A DNA stretch of 64,000 nt from Jiangella ureilytica (GCF_004348545.1 NZ_SMKL01000001.1:140323-204322), one strand, 5' to 3'; shown: positions 1 through 10,648, numbered from the stretch's first letter. Notes: generated by a model from the sequence alone, not told the origin. Numbers and translations: made by a program.

Positions 1-2
1 GC

Positions 3-377
3 ACGTTCGACGCGGCCGGCGGCTGGGGCGGCGGCCACCACAACGGCGTCCACATCGAGGTGTTCACCCGCTCCGAGCCGGTAGCCGACGCCATCCAGGG
101 CCCCAACATCCACTACGCCACCGACGGCATCGAGGCGGCCATGGCGCGGGCCAAAGCCGCGGCCGGCGACAGAGACGTGCTGGTGCACGGGGCGACGACA
201 GCGCAGCTGGCACTGCAGGCCGGGGTGCTGGACGAACTCGAGATCCACCAGGTCCCCGTCCTGCTCGGCGGCGGCCGGTCACTCTTCGGCACGCTGGGCT
301 CACCCCGCCAGCTCGACCTCGTCCGCGTCGTCGACGCCCCAGGCGTCACACACCTGCGATACCGCGTGGCCGGCTGA
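3..377 (+). CDS. Dihydrofolate reductase family protein (RibD C-terminal-like), 5' truncated
   Basis: The window opens inside this gene. The frame is open from base 3 and ends at the TGA at 375-377, giving 124 visible residues. The visible part has the look of the RibD C-terminal / bacterial DHFR-like fold: a GGWGGGHH stretch near the cut end, a central segment ending DVLVHGATTAQLAL (the NADPH-binding strand and helix of this family), then the typical ending with DELEIHQVPVLLGGGRSLF. Family members are small NAD(P)H-dependent reductases of mostly unknown substrate. The N-terminal 50-70 residues lie outside the window. The family call is fairly secure; the substrate is unknown. Confidence 0.75.
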   Translation, partial: TFDAAGGWGGGHHNGVHIEVFTRSEPVADAIQGPNIHYATDGIEAAMARAKAAAGDRDVLVHGATTAQLALQAGVLDELEIHQVPVLLGGGRSLFGTLGSPRQLDLVRVVDAPGVTHLRYRVAG

Positions 378-465
378 GCACGCCGGTCGCCGTCGCCGTC
401 CCGGATCGAATCGACGACGCAGGCGAGCCGACTCGCGCATCGCCCGGGCCGGTCGGCGGCCGTGA

Positions 466-519
466 CTTGACTTGAGCAGACATGCAGGACATGCGATCTG
501 CATATCTGCTCACGTCAAG
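466..519. repeat. 22-bp imperfect inverted repeat
   Basis: The arms at 466-487 and 498-519 are inverted copies with two mismatches in 22 positions, separated by 10 bp. The right arm carries TCTGCATATCTGCT. The same 14 bases occur on the opposite strand at 2064-2077, just before the 3' end of the decarboxylase gene. The repeat may be an end of a mobile element or a protein-binding site; the sequence alone does not decide. Confidence 0.6.
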
Positions 520-546
520 AACAAGGCCGGCGTGAGCGGTGATCAT

Positions 547-748
547 GAACGCCGCCATCCGGTGGCGGGCGTCGACTACCCGGGTACCTTTCAGGAGCTG
601 CTGGCCTGACTCCCGGACAACCGGGCGTGCCTGGAGTATCTGGAGCGGCTGCGCTGGCCGGACGGGTTCGTCTGCCCGCGCTCGGGGCGGGTGCGGGCTG
701 GCGCACCGGCAAGGGGCTGCTCATGTGTACTGCGTGCGGGCGGGCATG
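547..748 (+). pseudogene. IS1595-family transposase, N-terminal remnant
   Basis: Frame 574 reads DYPGTFQELLA, then a TGA at 607-609 where the family has Trp, then LPDNRACLEYLERLRWPDG and FVCPR. After a one-base shift near 685 the reading continues GWRTGKGLLMCTACGR. This is the N-terminal zinc-ribbon region (two CxxC pairs) of IS1595-type transposases, with the second Cys of the first pair destroyed. The DDE catalytic domain is absent, so this is a dead fragment carrying a nonsense change and a frameshift. Its presence suggests that the flanking hydrolase arrived by past transposition. Confidence 0.75.
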
Positions 749-912
749 ACCTGCAACGACCCGGAGACCCCGGATGTTGAGAGACGCGCGTGTCGCTGAA
801 AAGTCGCTTCACGACGCCATTCAGTGGGGGCATCTCGTATGCCCTTCGGAGAGCGCGGGTGATGTGCGCTGGACATACATTGAACCAATCACGCGCTCGT
901 TGAGACCATGGG

Positions 913-1950
913 ATGGTGAGGGGTCGCGCGCGTGCAGGGGTGATCGCCGGTGTCGTTGGCCTGGCGTTCTGGTTCCTGCGCGGAGGCCCGAAGCTCCCAC
1001 CCGGTGCGACGGCCATCATCGAGCGCGTGTCGAGGAGCGACGTGGCGCATGTCGTCGACGGCGAGACGGGGTACGCGGACTCGGAGGGAGTCCGCATCTG
1101 GTACGAGAGCATCGCCGCGGAGGGATCCGAGAAGGGGGTTGTGCTGCTCAACGTCTCCATGGGGGGCGACTCGCTGTTCTGGCCTCCGGGCTTCCTTCGC
1201 GGTCTCACCTGCGCCGGGTACCGGGTGATCCGCTTCGACCAGCGCGGCACCGGCGCCTCTGACTGGTTGCCGGACTGGAGTCGGAAGCAGCCGTACTCCC
1301 TGCTCGACATGGCCGCCGATGCGGTTGCCGTGCTCGACGCGCAGCAGGTGGCGAAAGCCCACGTCATCGGTCTCTCGCTGGGTGGGTTCGTCGCCCAGGA
1401 GATCGCGATCGGCTATCCCGATCGCGTGGCATCTCTCACCCTGATGTCGACGGCGGCCGATCCGACGGACAAGAGCCTCCCCGGGATGCGCATCGGACCG
1501 ATGCTGCGAGCGGGTCTCATGGGACTGCCTCTTCTGCGATATCGGCTCTTGGGCGGTGAGAAGAATCTGGTCAGAGAGCGAGTCGCCAAGATGATCAGCG
1601 TCAACGGCGCCGGAGGCGTGGACATCGAGGAGCTGGCCGAGCTCGTCCTGTACGACCTGCGGTACCGGCGCGGCATCAACCTGCGCGCCATCGTCCAGCA
1701 TCAGGTCGCGGTCACGATCACTCGCTCTCGGTATGCGCTGCTGGGCGGCATCCGGGCCCCGACCCTGGTCGTCCACGGAACAGCCGACACGTTCATTCCG
1801 ATCGAGCACGCTCACAAGCTTGTCGACCTGATCCCCGCGGCGAAGGGCCTCTGGCTCGACGGAGTGGACCACCACCAATTCCCGTACCCGGACATGCCCA
1901 CGGTCACGCGGGCGATCGTCTCTCACCTCGACAGCGCCCCAGACTCATGA
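913..1950 (+). CDS. Alpha/beta hydrolase with N-terminal membrane anchor
   Basis: 345 residues. Residues 9-22 form a short hydrophobic segment that could be an anchor or signal. The hydrolase domain follows, with the nucleophile elbow GLSLGG (Ser155), the acid in HGTADTFIP (Asp292) and the catalytic His in DGVDHHQFPYPD (His320 or 321), so the triad is complete. FDQRGTGASD before the elbow is the usual oxyanion-strand motif. Codon use is less G/C-biased at third positions than in neighbours (many GAT, CTT, TCT, ATC/ATG runs). The gene sits between an IS1595 remnant and a second copy of a repeat motif, so acquisition by transfer is likely. The substrate cannot be deduced. The start ATG at 913 has no strong ribosome-binding site. 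Confidence 0.8.
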   Translation: MVRGRARAGVIAGVVGLAFWFLRGGPKLPPGATAIIERVSRSDVAHVVDGETGYADSEGVRIWYESIAAEGSEKGVVLLNVSMGGDSLFWPPGFLRGLTCAGYRVIRFDQRGTGASDWLPDWSRKQPYSLLDMAADAVAVLDAQQVAKAHVIGLSLGGFVAQEIAIGYPDRVASLTLMSTAADPTDKSLPGMRIGPMLRAGLMGLPLLRYRLLGGEKNLVRERVAKMISVNGAGGVDIEELAELVLYDLRYRRGINLRAIVQHQVAVTITRSRYALLGGIRAPTLVVHGTADTFIPIEHAHKLVDLIPAAKGLWLDGVDHHQFPYPDMPTVTRAIVSHLDSAPDS

Positions 1951-2063
1951 CAGCTCCGGTGAGACGGACTGTCCTCGGCCGCGACACCGCCTCCGCAGTG
2001 ATGTGCTTGACACCGCTCCCGGGGGCGGCGTGGACGATCAACGCTCAGTGAGCCCGCTATGAC

Positions 2064-2077
2064 CCAAGCAGATATGC
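2064..2077 (-). repeat. Inverted copy of the 466-519 repeat motif
   Basis: The 14 bases AGCAGATATGCAGA are the exact reverse complement of part of the right arm of the inverted repeat near 500. The match lies 38 bp downstream of the decarboxylase stop, on the far side of the hydrolase gene. Together the two copies bracket 1.6 kb. Confidence 0.5.
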
Positions 2078-2115
2078 AGAACGTGCGAATGTCTTACCGG
2101 CAGCCACCGACAGGG

Positions 2116-3603
2116 TCAGTTCGGCGGGGGCGAGCCCTCCGCGTGCAGCCGCCGGCCATGGGTGACCACCTCGTCGACGAGGGCCTCGACGTGCGCGGCC
2201 TCGGTCCGGTAGCTGATGAGGCAGGCCCGGATCGCGTACCGGCCGCGGATGACGGCGTTCGACGGGTAGACCTTGCCGGCTCGCTGGACGGCATAGAGGA
2301 TCCGCTCGTTGAGGTCGTCGAGATGCGCGTCGTCGTGTTCGCCGGGCGGGACGTAGCGGAAGCAGACGATCGACAGCTCGGGGTCGGCCAGCGCCTCGAG
2401 CTCGTCGTGCGCGCCGACCAGGTGGTGCAGCCAGGAGGCCAGCTCGACGTCGTGGCGGATGCGCCGGGCGGTCGCGTCCCAGCCCTGCGCCAGCAGCGAG
2501 ACCCAGACCGGCAGCGCGTCGAACGGCCGCGTGAACTGCGGCGTCCACTGGTAGCGCAGCACCATCTCGCTGAGCACTTCGGCGTCGAGCTTGGTGTAGT
2601 CGGGCTGCAGCGTGAACGCGGCGACGTGCCGGGCCGGGTCGCGGAACAGGACGAGGCTGGCCGAGATCGGGATGTTCATCCACTTGTGCGGGTCGCACGT
2701 GACGGAGTCCGCGCGGGCGATCCCGGCGAACCGCGGCTTCAGCTCGTCGACCATCGCGGCCGGCCCGCCGTACGCGGCGTCGACGTGGAACCAGCAGCCG
2801 TACCGCTCGGCGACGTCGGCCAGGTCGGACAGCGGGTCGATGGCGCCCATCTCGGTCGTCCCGGCGGTGCCCACGACGCAGAGCGGCGTGACGCCGTCGG
2901 CGATGTCGCGCTCGATGGCCGCCTCGACGGCGGACGCCTGCAGCCGGAACCGGTCGTCCGTCGGCACCCGGCGCACGGCCGCCGTCCCCAGCCCCAGCAG
3001 GTCCGCGGCCCGGTCGACGGTCTCGTGCACGTCGTCGGACGCGTAGACGGCCAGCCGCGGGCCGGCGCTGACGCCGTCGCGCCGCACGTCCCACCCGCAG
3101 AGCGAGTCGCGTGCGACGGCGAGCGCCATGAGGTTGGCGGTGGCGCCGCCGGTGACGAACGCCCCCGACGTCTCCGGCGGCAGGCCGAGCCGGTCGGCGA
3201 ACCAGGCCAAGACGTGGTTCTCGATCTCCGTGGCGGCGGGGCCGAGCGGCCAGCCGCCCAGGTTCTGGTTGATGCCGGCCGCCAGCAGCGCCGCCGGCGC
3301 GCCCGGGACCGTGCCGGCGCCGGTGATGTAGGCCATGAAGCCGCCGTGCCCGGTCTGGGTGCCGTAGTCCATGACGACGGTGCGCAGGTGGTCGAGCAGC
3401 TCGTCGTCGCTCAGCGGCTTCTCCGGCACCTCGCGGCCGTCGATGACGGCGGCGCGGGTCTCGGCCGGGGTGTGCGGGTGCGTGACCGGGAGCTCCGGCA
3501 GCCGCCGCAGGTACTCCGTCCACAGCTCCAGCGTGGCCTGGCCGAACTCGGCGGCGCGATCGGGAGACCAGTCGAGGTCGGTGAGGGGTTCGGGTCGCTC
3601 CAT
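2116..3603 (-). CDS. Pyridoxal-phosphate-dependent decarboxylase (group II)
   Basis: 495 residues, normal for group II amino-acid decarboxylases (aromatic-L-amino-acid / glutamate type). The PLP lysine is in DPHKWMNIP, preceded by WFHVDAAYGG, which holds the Asp that contacts the PLP nitrogen. GFMAYITGAGTVPG and TGGATANLMAL near the N-terminus are the substrate/cofactor-loop signatures. The C-terminal domain is complete to RLHAEG. Which amino acid is decarboxylated is not readable from the sequence. It is the last of three same-strand genes (GlxA-type regulator, trmL, decarboxylase). It has its own leaderless-type promoter: TACCGT at 3611-3616 (read on the minus strand), 7 bases before the ATG. 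Confidence 0.88.
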   Translation of the reverse strand: MERPEPLTDLDWSPDRAAEFGQATLELWTEYLRRLPELPVTHPHTPAETRAAVIDGREVPEKPLSDDELLDHLRTVVMDYGTQTGHGGFMAYITGAGTVPGAPAALLAAGINQNLGGWPLGPAATEIENHVLAWFADRLGLPPETSGAFVTGGATANLMALAVARDSLCGWDVRRDGVSAGPRLAVYASDDVHETVDRAADLLGLGTAAVRRVPTDDRFRLQASAVEAAIERDIADGVTPLCVVGTAGTTEMGAIDPLSDLADVAERYGCWFHVDAAYGGPAAMVDELKPRFAGIARADSVTCDPHKWMNIPISASLVLFRDPARHVAAFTLQPDYTKLDAEVLSEMVLRYQWTPQFTRPFDALPVWVSLLAQGWDATARRIRHDVELASWLHHLVGAHDELEALADPELSIVCFRYVPPGEHDDAHLDDLNERILYAVQRAGKVYPSNAVIRGRYAIRACLISYRTEAAHVEALVDEVVTHGRRLHAEGSPPPN

Positions 3604-3610
3604 GGGCAGG

Positions 3611-3616
3611 ACGGTA
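3611..3616 (-). promoter_or_regulatory. Leaderless-type -10 for decarboxylase
   Basis: TACCGT on the minus strand ends 7 bases before the ATG at 3603, so transcription would begin at or next to the start codon. Confidence 0.5.
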
Positions 3617-3656
3617 CTCCGCGGGCGTGTGACGGTCCGGGTGATCGCGGGCCGAC

Positions 3657-4118
3657 TCAGACGCCGCGGTAGTCGTGCTGGCGCCAGGCCTCGTAGACGG
3701 CGACGGCGGCGGAGTTCGAGAGGTTGAGCGAGCGCCGCCCGGCCAGCATGGGGATGCGGACGCGGTCGGTGACCAGCGGGTCGGCCAGCACCGACGGCGG
3801 CAGCCCGGTCGGCTCCGGACCGAACAGCAGCACGTCGCCGGGGCGGTAGGCGATGTCGCTGTGCCGGGTGGTGCCGCTGGTGGCGAACGCGAACACCCGG
3901 TCCGGCCGCAGCGCCGCCCAGGCGGCGGCGAGGTCGTCGTGCACCGTCACGTTCGCGAGGTCGTGGTAGTCGAGGCCGGCGCGGCGCAGCTTGGCGTCGT
4001 CGAGGTCGAAGCCGAGCGGGCGGATCAGGTGCAGGTGGGCGCCGGTGGCCGCGACCATGCGGATCGCGTTGCCGGTGTTCGGCGGGATGCGCGGCTCGTA
4101 GAAGACGACGTGGAACAC
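3657..4118 (-). CDS. trmL: tRNA (cytidine(34)-2'-O)-methyltransferase
   Basis: 153 residues, the usual size of TrmL, a SPOUT-class enzyme that methylates the ribose of the wobble base in some tRNA-Leu isoacceptors. It begins MFHVVFYEPRIPPNTGNAIR, the family's N-terminal signature. The knotted SAM site is visible as LLFGPEPTGLPP, VRIPM and SLNLSNSAAVAVYEAWRQ. It lies 13 bp downstream of the regulator gene on the same strand, so co-transcription is possible, although the functions look unrelated. GTG start. Confidence 0.93.
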   Translation of the reverse strand: MFHVVFYEPRIPPNTGNAIRMVAATGAHLHLIRPLGFDLDDAKLRRAGLDYHDLANVTVHDDLAAAWAALRPDRVFAFATSGTTRHSDIAYRPGDVLLFGPEPTGLPPSVLADPLVTDRVRIPMLAGRRSLNLSNSAAVAVYEAWRQHDYRGV

Positions 4119-4131
4119 GCTGGGGACGATC

Positions 4132-5100
4132 TCACGTCCGGAACGTGCGGCGGTAGCCCGACGGCGACACGCCCAAGCTCGCGCGCAGGTGCTGGCGCAT
4201 CGAGGCGGTCGTGCCGAAGCCGCAGCGGCGGGCGACCTCGTCGACGGTGAGGTCGCTGTCCTCGAGCAGGTGCCGGGCGCGGTCGACCCGCTGCTGGATG
4301 AGCCACTGGCCGGGGCTGACGCCGAGCTCCTGGCGGAACCGGCGGGTGAACGTGCGCACGCTCATCGACTGCCGCGACGCGAGGTCGTGCAGCGTCAGCG
4401 GCTCGTCGAGGTGCGCGACCGCCCAGCTGCGGGCGTCGGCCGTGGTCAGCGCGTCGGGCTCGGGGACCGGCCGGTCGACGTACTGGGCCTGGCCGCCGTC
4501 GCGCCACGGCGGGACGACGCAGCGGCGAGCGGCGCGGTTGGCGACGGCGGTGCCGAAGTCGCGGCGGACGATGTGCAGGCACAGGTCGACGCCGGCCGCC
4601 ACCCCCGCGGAGGTGAGGATGTCGCCGTCGTCGATGAAGAGCACGTCAGGATCGAGCTTCACCTGCGGGAACAGCTCGGCGAAGCGGTCGACGCTGCGCC
4701 AGTGCGTGGCCGCCGGGCGGCCGTCGAGCAGCCCGGCCGCGGCCAGCGCGAACGCGCCGGTGCAGATGGAGACGATGCGGGTGCCCGGCGTGATCTGCGC
4801 GAACGCCGCCGCGAGGTCGTCGGGGAGGGTGCCGTCGCGCGAGACGCTGGTGGTCTCGTACGACGCGGGGACGACGACGGTGTCGGCGTGCGCGAGCGCC
4901 TCGGGGCCGTGCGGGACGACGACGTCGAAGTCGGCGTCGGTGCGCACGGTGCCGCGGGCGAGACCACAGGTGTGCACCTCGTACAGCGACCGGCCGTCGG
5001 TCGTCCGGGCCGCGCCGAAGATGCGCGCCGGGATGGCCAGCTCGAACGGGATGACGCCGTCCCGGGCGAGCACGACCACGCGATGGGGTCCTGCCGTCAT
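4132..5100 (-). CDS. GlxA-family transcriptional regulator (DJ-1/PfpI + AraC HTH)
   Basis: 322 residues in two domains. Residues 1-190 form a DJ-1/PfpI-like amidotransferase fold with Cys in SICTGAFALAAAG at the nucleophile-elbow position. Residues 215-320 form an AraC/XylS double helix-turn-helix (LTLHDLASRQSMSVRTFTRR and VDEVARRCGFGTTASMRQHL). Such proteins act as transcription factors, and the first domain probably senses a ligand. It is divergent from the MFS gene across 52 bp and may control it. A small dyad GTGGC-N6-GCCAC (5120-5135) lies in that gap. Confidence 0.9.
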   Translation of the reverse strand: MTAGPHRVVVLARDGVIPFELAIPARIFGAARTTDGRSLYEVHTCGLARGTVRTDADFDVVVPHGPEALAHADTVVVPASYETTSVSRDGTLPDDLAAAFAQITPGTRIVSICTGAFALAAAGLLDGRPAATHWRSVDRFAELFPQVKLDPDVLFIDDGDILTSAGVAAGVDLCLHIVRRDFGTAVANRAARRCVVPPWRDGGQAQYVDRPVPEPDALTTADARSWAVAHLDEPLTLHDLASRQSMSVRTFTRRFRQELGVSPGQWLIQQRVDRARHLLEDSDLTVDEVARRCGFGTTASMRQHLRASLGVSPSGYRRTFRT

Positions 5101-5119
5101 GGCCGGATTCTTTCATATG

Positions 5120-5135
5120 GTGGCTGTCCGGCCAC
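5120..5135. promoter_or_regulatory. Candidate operator dyad in glxA-like/MFS gap
   Basis: Five-base arms GTGGC and GCCAC flank TGTCCG between the divergent starts. Arms this short arise often by chance in GC-rich DNA. The position is the main argument. Confidence 0.25.
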
Positions 5136-5152
5136 TGGTGGGGGTGCGGGCG

Positions 5153-6487
5153 ATGCCCGAGGATCGTCGGGTGACGCAGACTGTGCCGGCTCGCCCGTCG
5201 TCGCCGCGCCGGGTGGGCCGGATCCACCGCGCCTGGTGGGTGGCGCTGGTGGCCTTCGTCGCGCTGGTCGGCGCGGCGGCGTTCCGGGCCACGCCGAGCG
5301 TGATGATCGAGCCGTTCCGCGAGGAGTTCGGCTGGTCGCACGGGACCATCTCGTTCGCGATCTCCGTCAACATCATGCTGTACGGGCTGACCTCGCCGTT
5401 CGCGGCGGCGCTGATGGAGCGGTTCGGCATGCGCCGGGTCGTGTCGCTGGCGCTGTCGCTGGTCGCGGCCGGCAGCGGGCTGACGGTGTTCATGACGGCG
5501 AGCTGGCAGCTGGTGCTGTGCTGGGGCCTGCTGGTCGGCCTGGGGACCGGGTCGATGGCGCTGGCGTTCGTCGCCACCGTCACCGACCGCTGGTTCGTCG
5601 CGCGGCGGGGCCTGGTGTCGGGCATCCTGACGGCCGGGACGGCGACCGGCCAGCTGGTCTTCCTGCCGCTGCTGGCGGTGCTGGTCCAGGATCGCGGCTG
5701 GCGGCCGGCGTCGCTGGTCGTGACGGCGGTGGCGCTGGCCGCGGTGCCGCTGGTGTGGTTCCTGCTGCGCGACCGTCCCGAGGACGTGGGCCTGCGGGCG
5801 TACGGCGCTCCGCTGGACACGCCCGCGTCGCCGCCGCCGGGTTCGGGGACGGGTGCCGGGCGGCGCGCGATCGGCGCACTGACGTCGGCGGCGCGGACGA
5901 AGGCGTTCTGGCTGCTGGCCGGGACGTTCGCGATCTGCGGCGCCTCGACCAACGGGCTGGTGGGGACGCACTTCGTCCCGGCCGCGCACGACCACGGCAT
6001 GCCGGTGACGACGGCCGCGGGGCTGTTGGCGGTGATCGGGATCTTCGACCTGGTCGGCACGGTCGCGTCGGGCTGGCTCACCGACCGGTTCGACCCGCGG
6101 CTGCTGCTCGGCGTGTACTACGCGCTGCGCGGGGTGTCGCTCATGGTGCTGCCGTTGCTGCTGGCCGACACGGTGCACCCGCCGATGCTGTTCTTCATCG
6201 TCTTCTACGGCCTCGACTGGGTCGCGACGGTGCCGCCGACGATCGCGCTGTGCCGCGAGCACTTCGGCGCCTCCGGCCCGATCGTGTTCGGCTGGGTGCT
6301 GGCGTCGCACCAGATCGGCGCCGCGCTGGTCGCTTTCGGGGCGGGGCTCACGAGGGACGCGTACGGCAGCTACGACATCGCCTGGATCGGCGCCGGCGCC
6401 CTGTGCGCCATGGCGGCCGCGATGGCACTGGCGATCCGGCGAGGCGTCGGCGCGGGCGCCGGTGCCGGTGCCGCGGTGGGAACCTAG
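5153..6487 (+). CDS. MFS transporter
   Basis: 444 residues from the ATG at 5153, with GTG at 5171 an alternative. The hydrophobic pattern fits twelve transmembrane helices: the first at about residues 28-48, a central cytoplasmic linker rich in Pro/Gly near residues 215-240, and the second bundle starting at FWLLAGTFAICGAS. RFGMRRVVSLALSL after helix 2 and GWLTDRFDPRLLLG after helix 8 are the two MFS loop motifs. It resembles the oxalate/formate or monocarboxylate-like branch (RATPSVMIEPFREEFGWS), so a small organic acid is a reasonable guess only. It is divergent from the GlxA-type regulator. Its stop shares the palindrome CTAG (6484-6487) with the stop of the converging gene. Confidence 0.88.
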   Translation: MPEDRRVTQTVPARPSSPRRVGRIHRAWWVALVAFVALVGAAAFRATPSVMIEPFREEFGWSHGTISFAISVNIMLYGLTSPFAAALMERFGMRRVVSLALSLVAAGSGLTVFMTASWQLVLCWGLLVGLGTGSMALAFVATVTDRWFVARRGLVSGILTAGTATGQLVFLPLLAVLVQDRGWRPASLVVTAVALAAVPLVWFLLRDRPEDVGLRAYGAPLDTPASPPPGSGTGAGRRAIGALTSAARTKAFWLLAGTFAICGASTNGLVGTHFVPAAHDHGMPVTTAAGLLAVIGIFDLVGTVASGWLTDRFDPRLLLGVYYALRGVSLMVLPLLLADTVHPPMLFFIVFYGLDWVATVPPTIALCREHFGASGPIVFGWVLASHQIGAALVAFGAGLTRDAYGSYDIAWIGAGALCAMAAAMALAIRRGVGAGAGAGAAVGT

Positions 6488-7281
6488 GGGACGTCGGCGC
6501 GGACGGCGTCGGCGATGCGGCGGGTGGCGCGGCTGGCCCGCTGGCGGGCGGCCGCCCAGGTGAGCCCGTGGCGTTCGGCGGCGGCCTTGCCGCCCTGCCG
6601 GCCCGCGGGTGGCGCGTAGATGTCGACCAGGAGCGTGGCCTCCTCGTGGGTGACCGTGCCGTTGCCGACCGCCCAGGCGAGCAGTTCGAACAGCTCGAGG
6701 TCGGGCGGGGACCCCGCGCTGGCGGCCGGGTGCAGGTGCTCGTGGCCGGCCGGGGTCTCGTGCCGCTGGTGCGCGAGCTCGTCGACCGTGAGGCGGAGGG
6801 TGTCCATGGCGATGTTGGCCGCGACCTTCACCGGTCGCCGGGCGACCGGGTAGCTCGCGACGACGGTCCAGAGCGCGGTGACGGCGGCCTGTTCGAGGGC
6901 AGGGCGTGAGTCGCGGCCGGCGTGGGTGGCGGCGATGCGGACCGCCTTGCCGAGCATGAGCTGGAACACCGATCGCAGCGCCAGCGCGTCGCCGTTGCGG
7001 CCCTGGCGGAGCAAGGCGAGGAGGATGCCGTCGGCGTCGCCGCGGACCGCGAGCTCGAGGTCGGCCGGCGCGGCGACGGAGGGGAGCCGCCAGCGGGCGA
7101 CGGCGCGGGCGGACGAGGGGTCGGCGCAGAGCCGTGCCCACTCGGCGTTCAGCTGCCCGACGAGACTGTCGTCGCTGCGTCGCGCCGGGCCGGCGGCCGT
7201 AGCAGTGGCGGCGGCGGTGGTGGCGGCGGTGGTGGTGGCCGCGATGGCGGGCTGCGACGTGACGGGGATGGCTGCGGACAC
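6484..7281 (-). CDS. Unrecognised protein with sigma-factor-like C-terminal HTH
   Basis: 265 residues from the GTG at 7281. This start is chosen because GGAGGGAG (7289-7296, minus strand) sits 7 bases upstream; an ATG at 7314 would place that site inside the gene. An Ala/Thr-rich N-terminal tail (to about residue 30) precedes a helical middle containing RPVKVAANIAMDTLRLTVDE. The C-terminus ends with EEATLLVDIY ... KAAAERHGLTWAAARQRASR, which looks like sigma-70 region 4 (acidic helix, then HTH). No region 2 promoter-melting signature is evident, so it may be a sigma-like regulator rather than a sigma factor. It is divergent from another unknown gene across 239 bp that hold repeated motifs. 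Confidence 0.6.
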   Translation of the reverse strand: MSAAIPVTSQPAIAATTTAATTAAATATAAGPARRSDDSLVGQLNAEWARLCADPSSARAVARWRLPSVAAPADLELAVRGDADGILLALLRQGRNGDALALRSVFQLMLGKAVRIAATHAGRDSRPALEQAAVTALWTVVASYPVARRPVKVAANIAMDTLRLTVDELAHQRHETPAGHEHLHPAASAGSPPDLELFELLAWAVGNGTVTHEEATLLVDIYAPPAGRQGGKAAAERHGLTWAAARQRASRATRRIADAVRADVP

Positions 7282-7328
7282 GGGGTGGCTCCCTCCGGGG
7301 TGGGACGCCCCCAAGGTCGCGAACGACC

Positions 7329-7402
7329 CTTGCCCGGGAACTTGCCCGCAGGCGGTGCGCGCAGCTCAGAGCGGTTGCCCGAGTGGGTGGACCGCTTGCC
7401 CG
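7329..7402. repeat. Four direct TTGCCCG repeats
   Basis: CTTGCCCG or GTTGCCCG occurs at 7329, 7341, 7374 and 7395. The steps of 12, 33 and 21 bp are close to whole turns of the helix. The repeats sit just upstream of the sigma-like gene's ribosome-binding site, on the side away from the gene. They may be an operator array. Confidence 0.5.
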
Positions 7403-7431
7403 GACGGTGTCGCCGCCGGGCCCGCCGGGCG

Positions 7432-7469
7432 TCGTCCACAGCCGGCACGAGTTCGCCGAGTTGTCCACA
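7432..7469. promoter_or_regulatory. Pair of DnaA-box-like sites
   Basis: TCGTCCACA (7432-7440) and TTGTCCACA (7461-7469) are 29 bp apart. The second equals the DnaA box form common in high-GC actinomycetes. They lie 52-89 bp upstream of the next gene. The same pair with the same 29-bp step occurs upstream of recA (51189 and 51218). Confidence 0.4.
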
Positions 7470-7520
7470 TTCTGGGGAATCGATCGTGACGCGGACCGGC
7501 CGGCGGAGCAGTGTCGAGGC

Positions 7521-9870
<2,350 letters not shown>

Positions 9871-9875
<5 letters not shown>

Positions 9876-10317
9876 GGCGGACCGGCGCGACCGCGTGTGG
9901 GCCGCCGGCATGGCGATCCTGGTCGGGGCGCTGCTCGTGCTGGTGGTGTGGCGCGGCGCGCTGCTCATCGGGTCCGGGTCGGCGGCCGGAGCGGGCATCG
10001 GGGTGGCGGTCGTGGTGATCGCGGTCGTCGGCGCGTGGGTGCTGTGGCGGTCGGTGCAGTTCGGGCTGCGGACGCAGGCGCTCGCCCGCGAGCTCGAGGA
10101 CGAGGGCGGCCTGCCGGTCGACGACCTCCCGCGCCGGCCCAGCGGCCGCGCCGAGCGAGGTGCCGCCGACGAGCTGTTCGAGCGGCGCCGCGCCGAGGCC
10201 GAGGCCGACCCGGACGACTGGCGCGTGTGGTTCCGCCTCGCCCTGGCCTACGACGACGCGGGGGACCGGTCGCGGGCGCGCGAGGCTGCCCGGCGAGCGA
10301 TCGCCCTGCACGGCTGA
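9871..10317 (+). CDS. Small membrane protein with C-terminal TPR-like motif
   Basis: 148 residues from the GTG at 9871, inside the final minisatellite unit. Two membrane helices (about residues 13-30 and 38-58) are followed by a cytoplasmic part with DELFERRRAEAEADPDDW and VWFRLALAYDDAGDRSRARE, which reads as one TPR hairpin. A gene of this kind often follows dapB in actinobacteria (general knowledge, not checked). Other in-frame GTG codons in the repeat cannot be excluded as starts. Function unknown. Confidence 0.7.
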
Positions 10318-10648
10318 CCGCGCGGCACTCAGCCGGGCGGCAGCGTCGCGCCGAGGGGGCGCCGGTGGCTGTCGAGACATGTCGACCGCGACCACACTCG
10401 CGGCGGGAGCACCTCACCCGGGTGAGAACCGTATGGGGCGTAGCCGGTTCCGGCATGTGGTGTCGCGGCGGATGAGGGTGCATCCCGGCCGGGTGAGGTC
10501 CGCGGGTCAGGTCCGGGCCACCGCCCGAAGCCGGGCGGCGTCGCCGGCCGGACTGGTCCGCCCTCTGTGCGCTGATCACTTCTCAGCGAGATCGAAATTC
10601 GGCAAGGTAGGGGGATCGCACGGCGGCGGGTGTCGAGGGAGACCGGTG
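10318..10648. other. Intergenic region with two dyads
   Basis: 331 bp without a convincing gene. A perfect 14-bp palindrome CTCACCCGGGTGAG lies at 10413-10426. A hairpin CGCTGA-N7-TCAGCG lies at 10570-10588, about 60 bp before the ggt start. Either may be an operator, although a 14-bp palindrome is expected a few times by chance in a window this size. Confidence 0.4.

Larger units (their letters stand above)
378..912. other. Gene-poor stretch with IS remnant
   Basis: No intact gene is seen between the reductase-family gene and the hydrolase. The stretch holds a long inverted repeat (466-519), a decayed transposase fragment (547-748), and about 160 bp with no recognisable feature before the hydrolase start at 913. 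A possible -10 (TACATT, 876-881) lies 32 bp before that start, with no clear -35. Confidence 0.6.

Noticed and set aside
10413..10426. Perfect 14-bp palindrome as a strong operator
   Set aside because: A few such palindromes are expected by chance in 64 kb of GC-rich DNA, and no regulator gene is adjacent. Mentioned only as part of the intergenic description.
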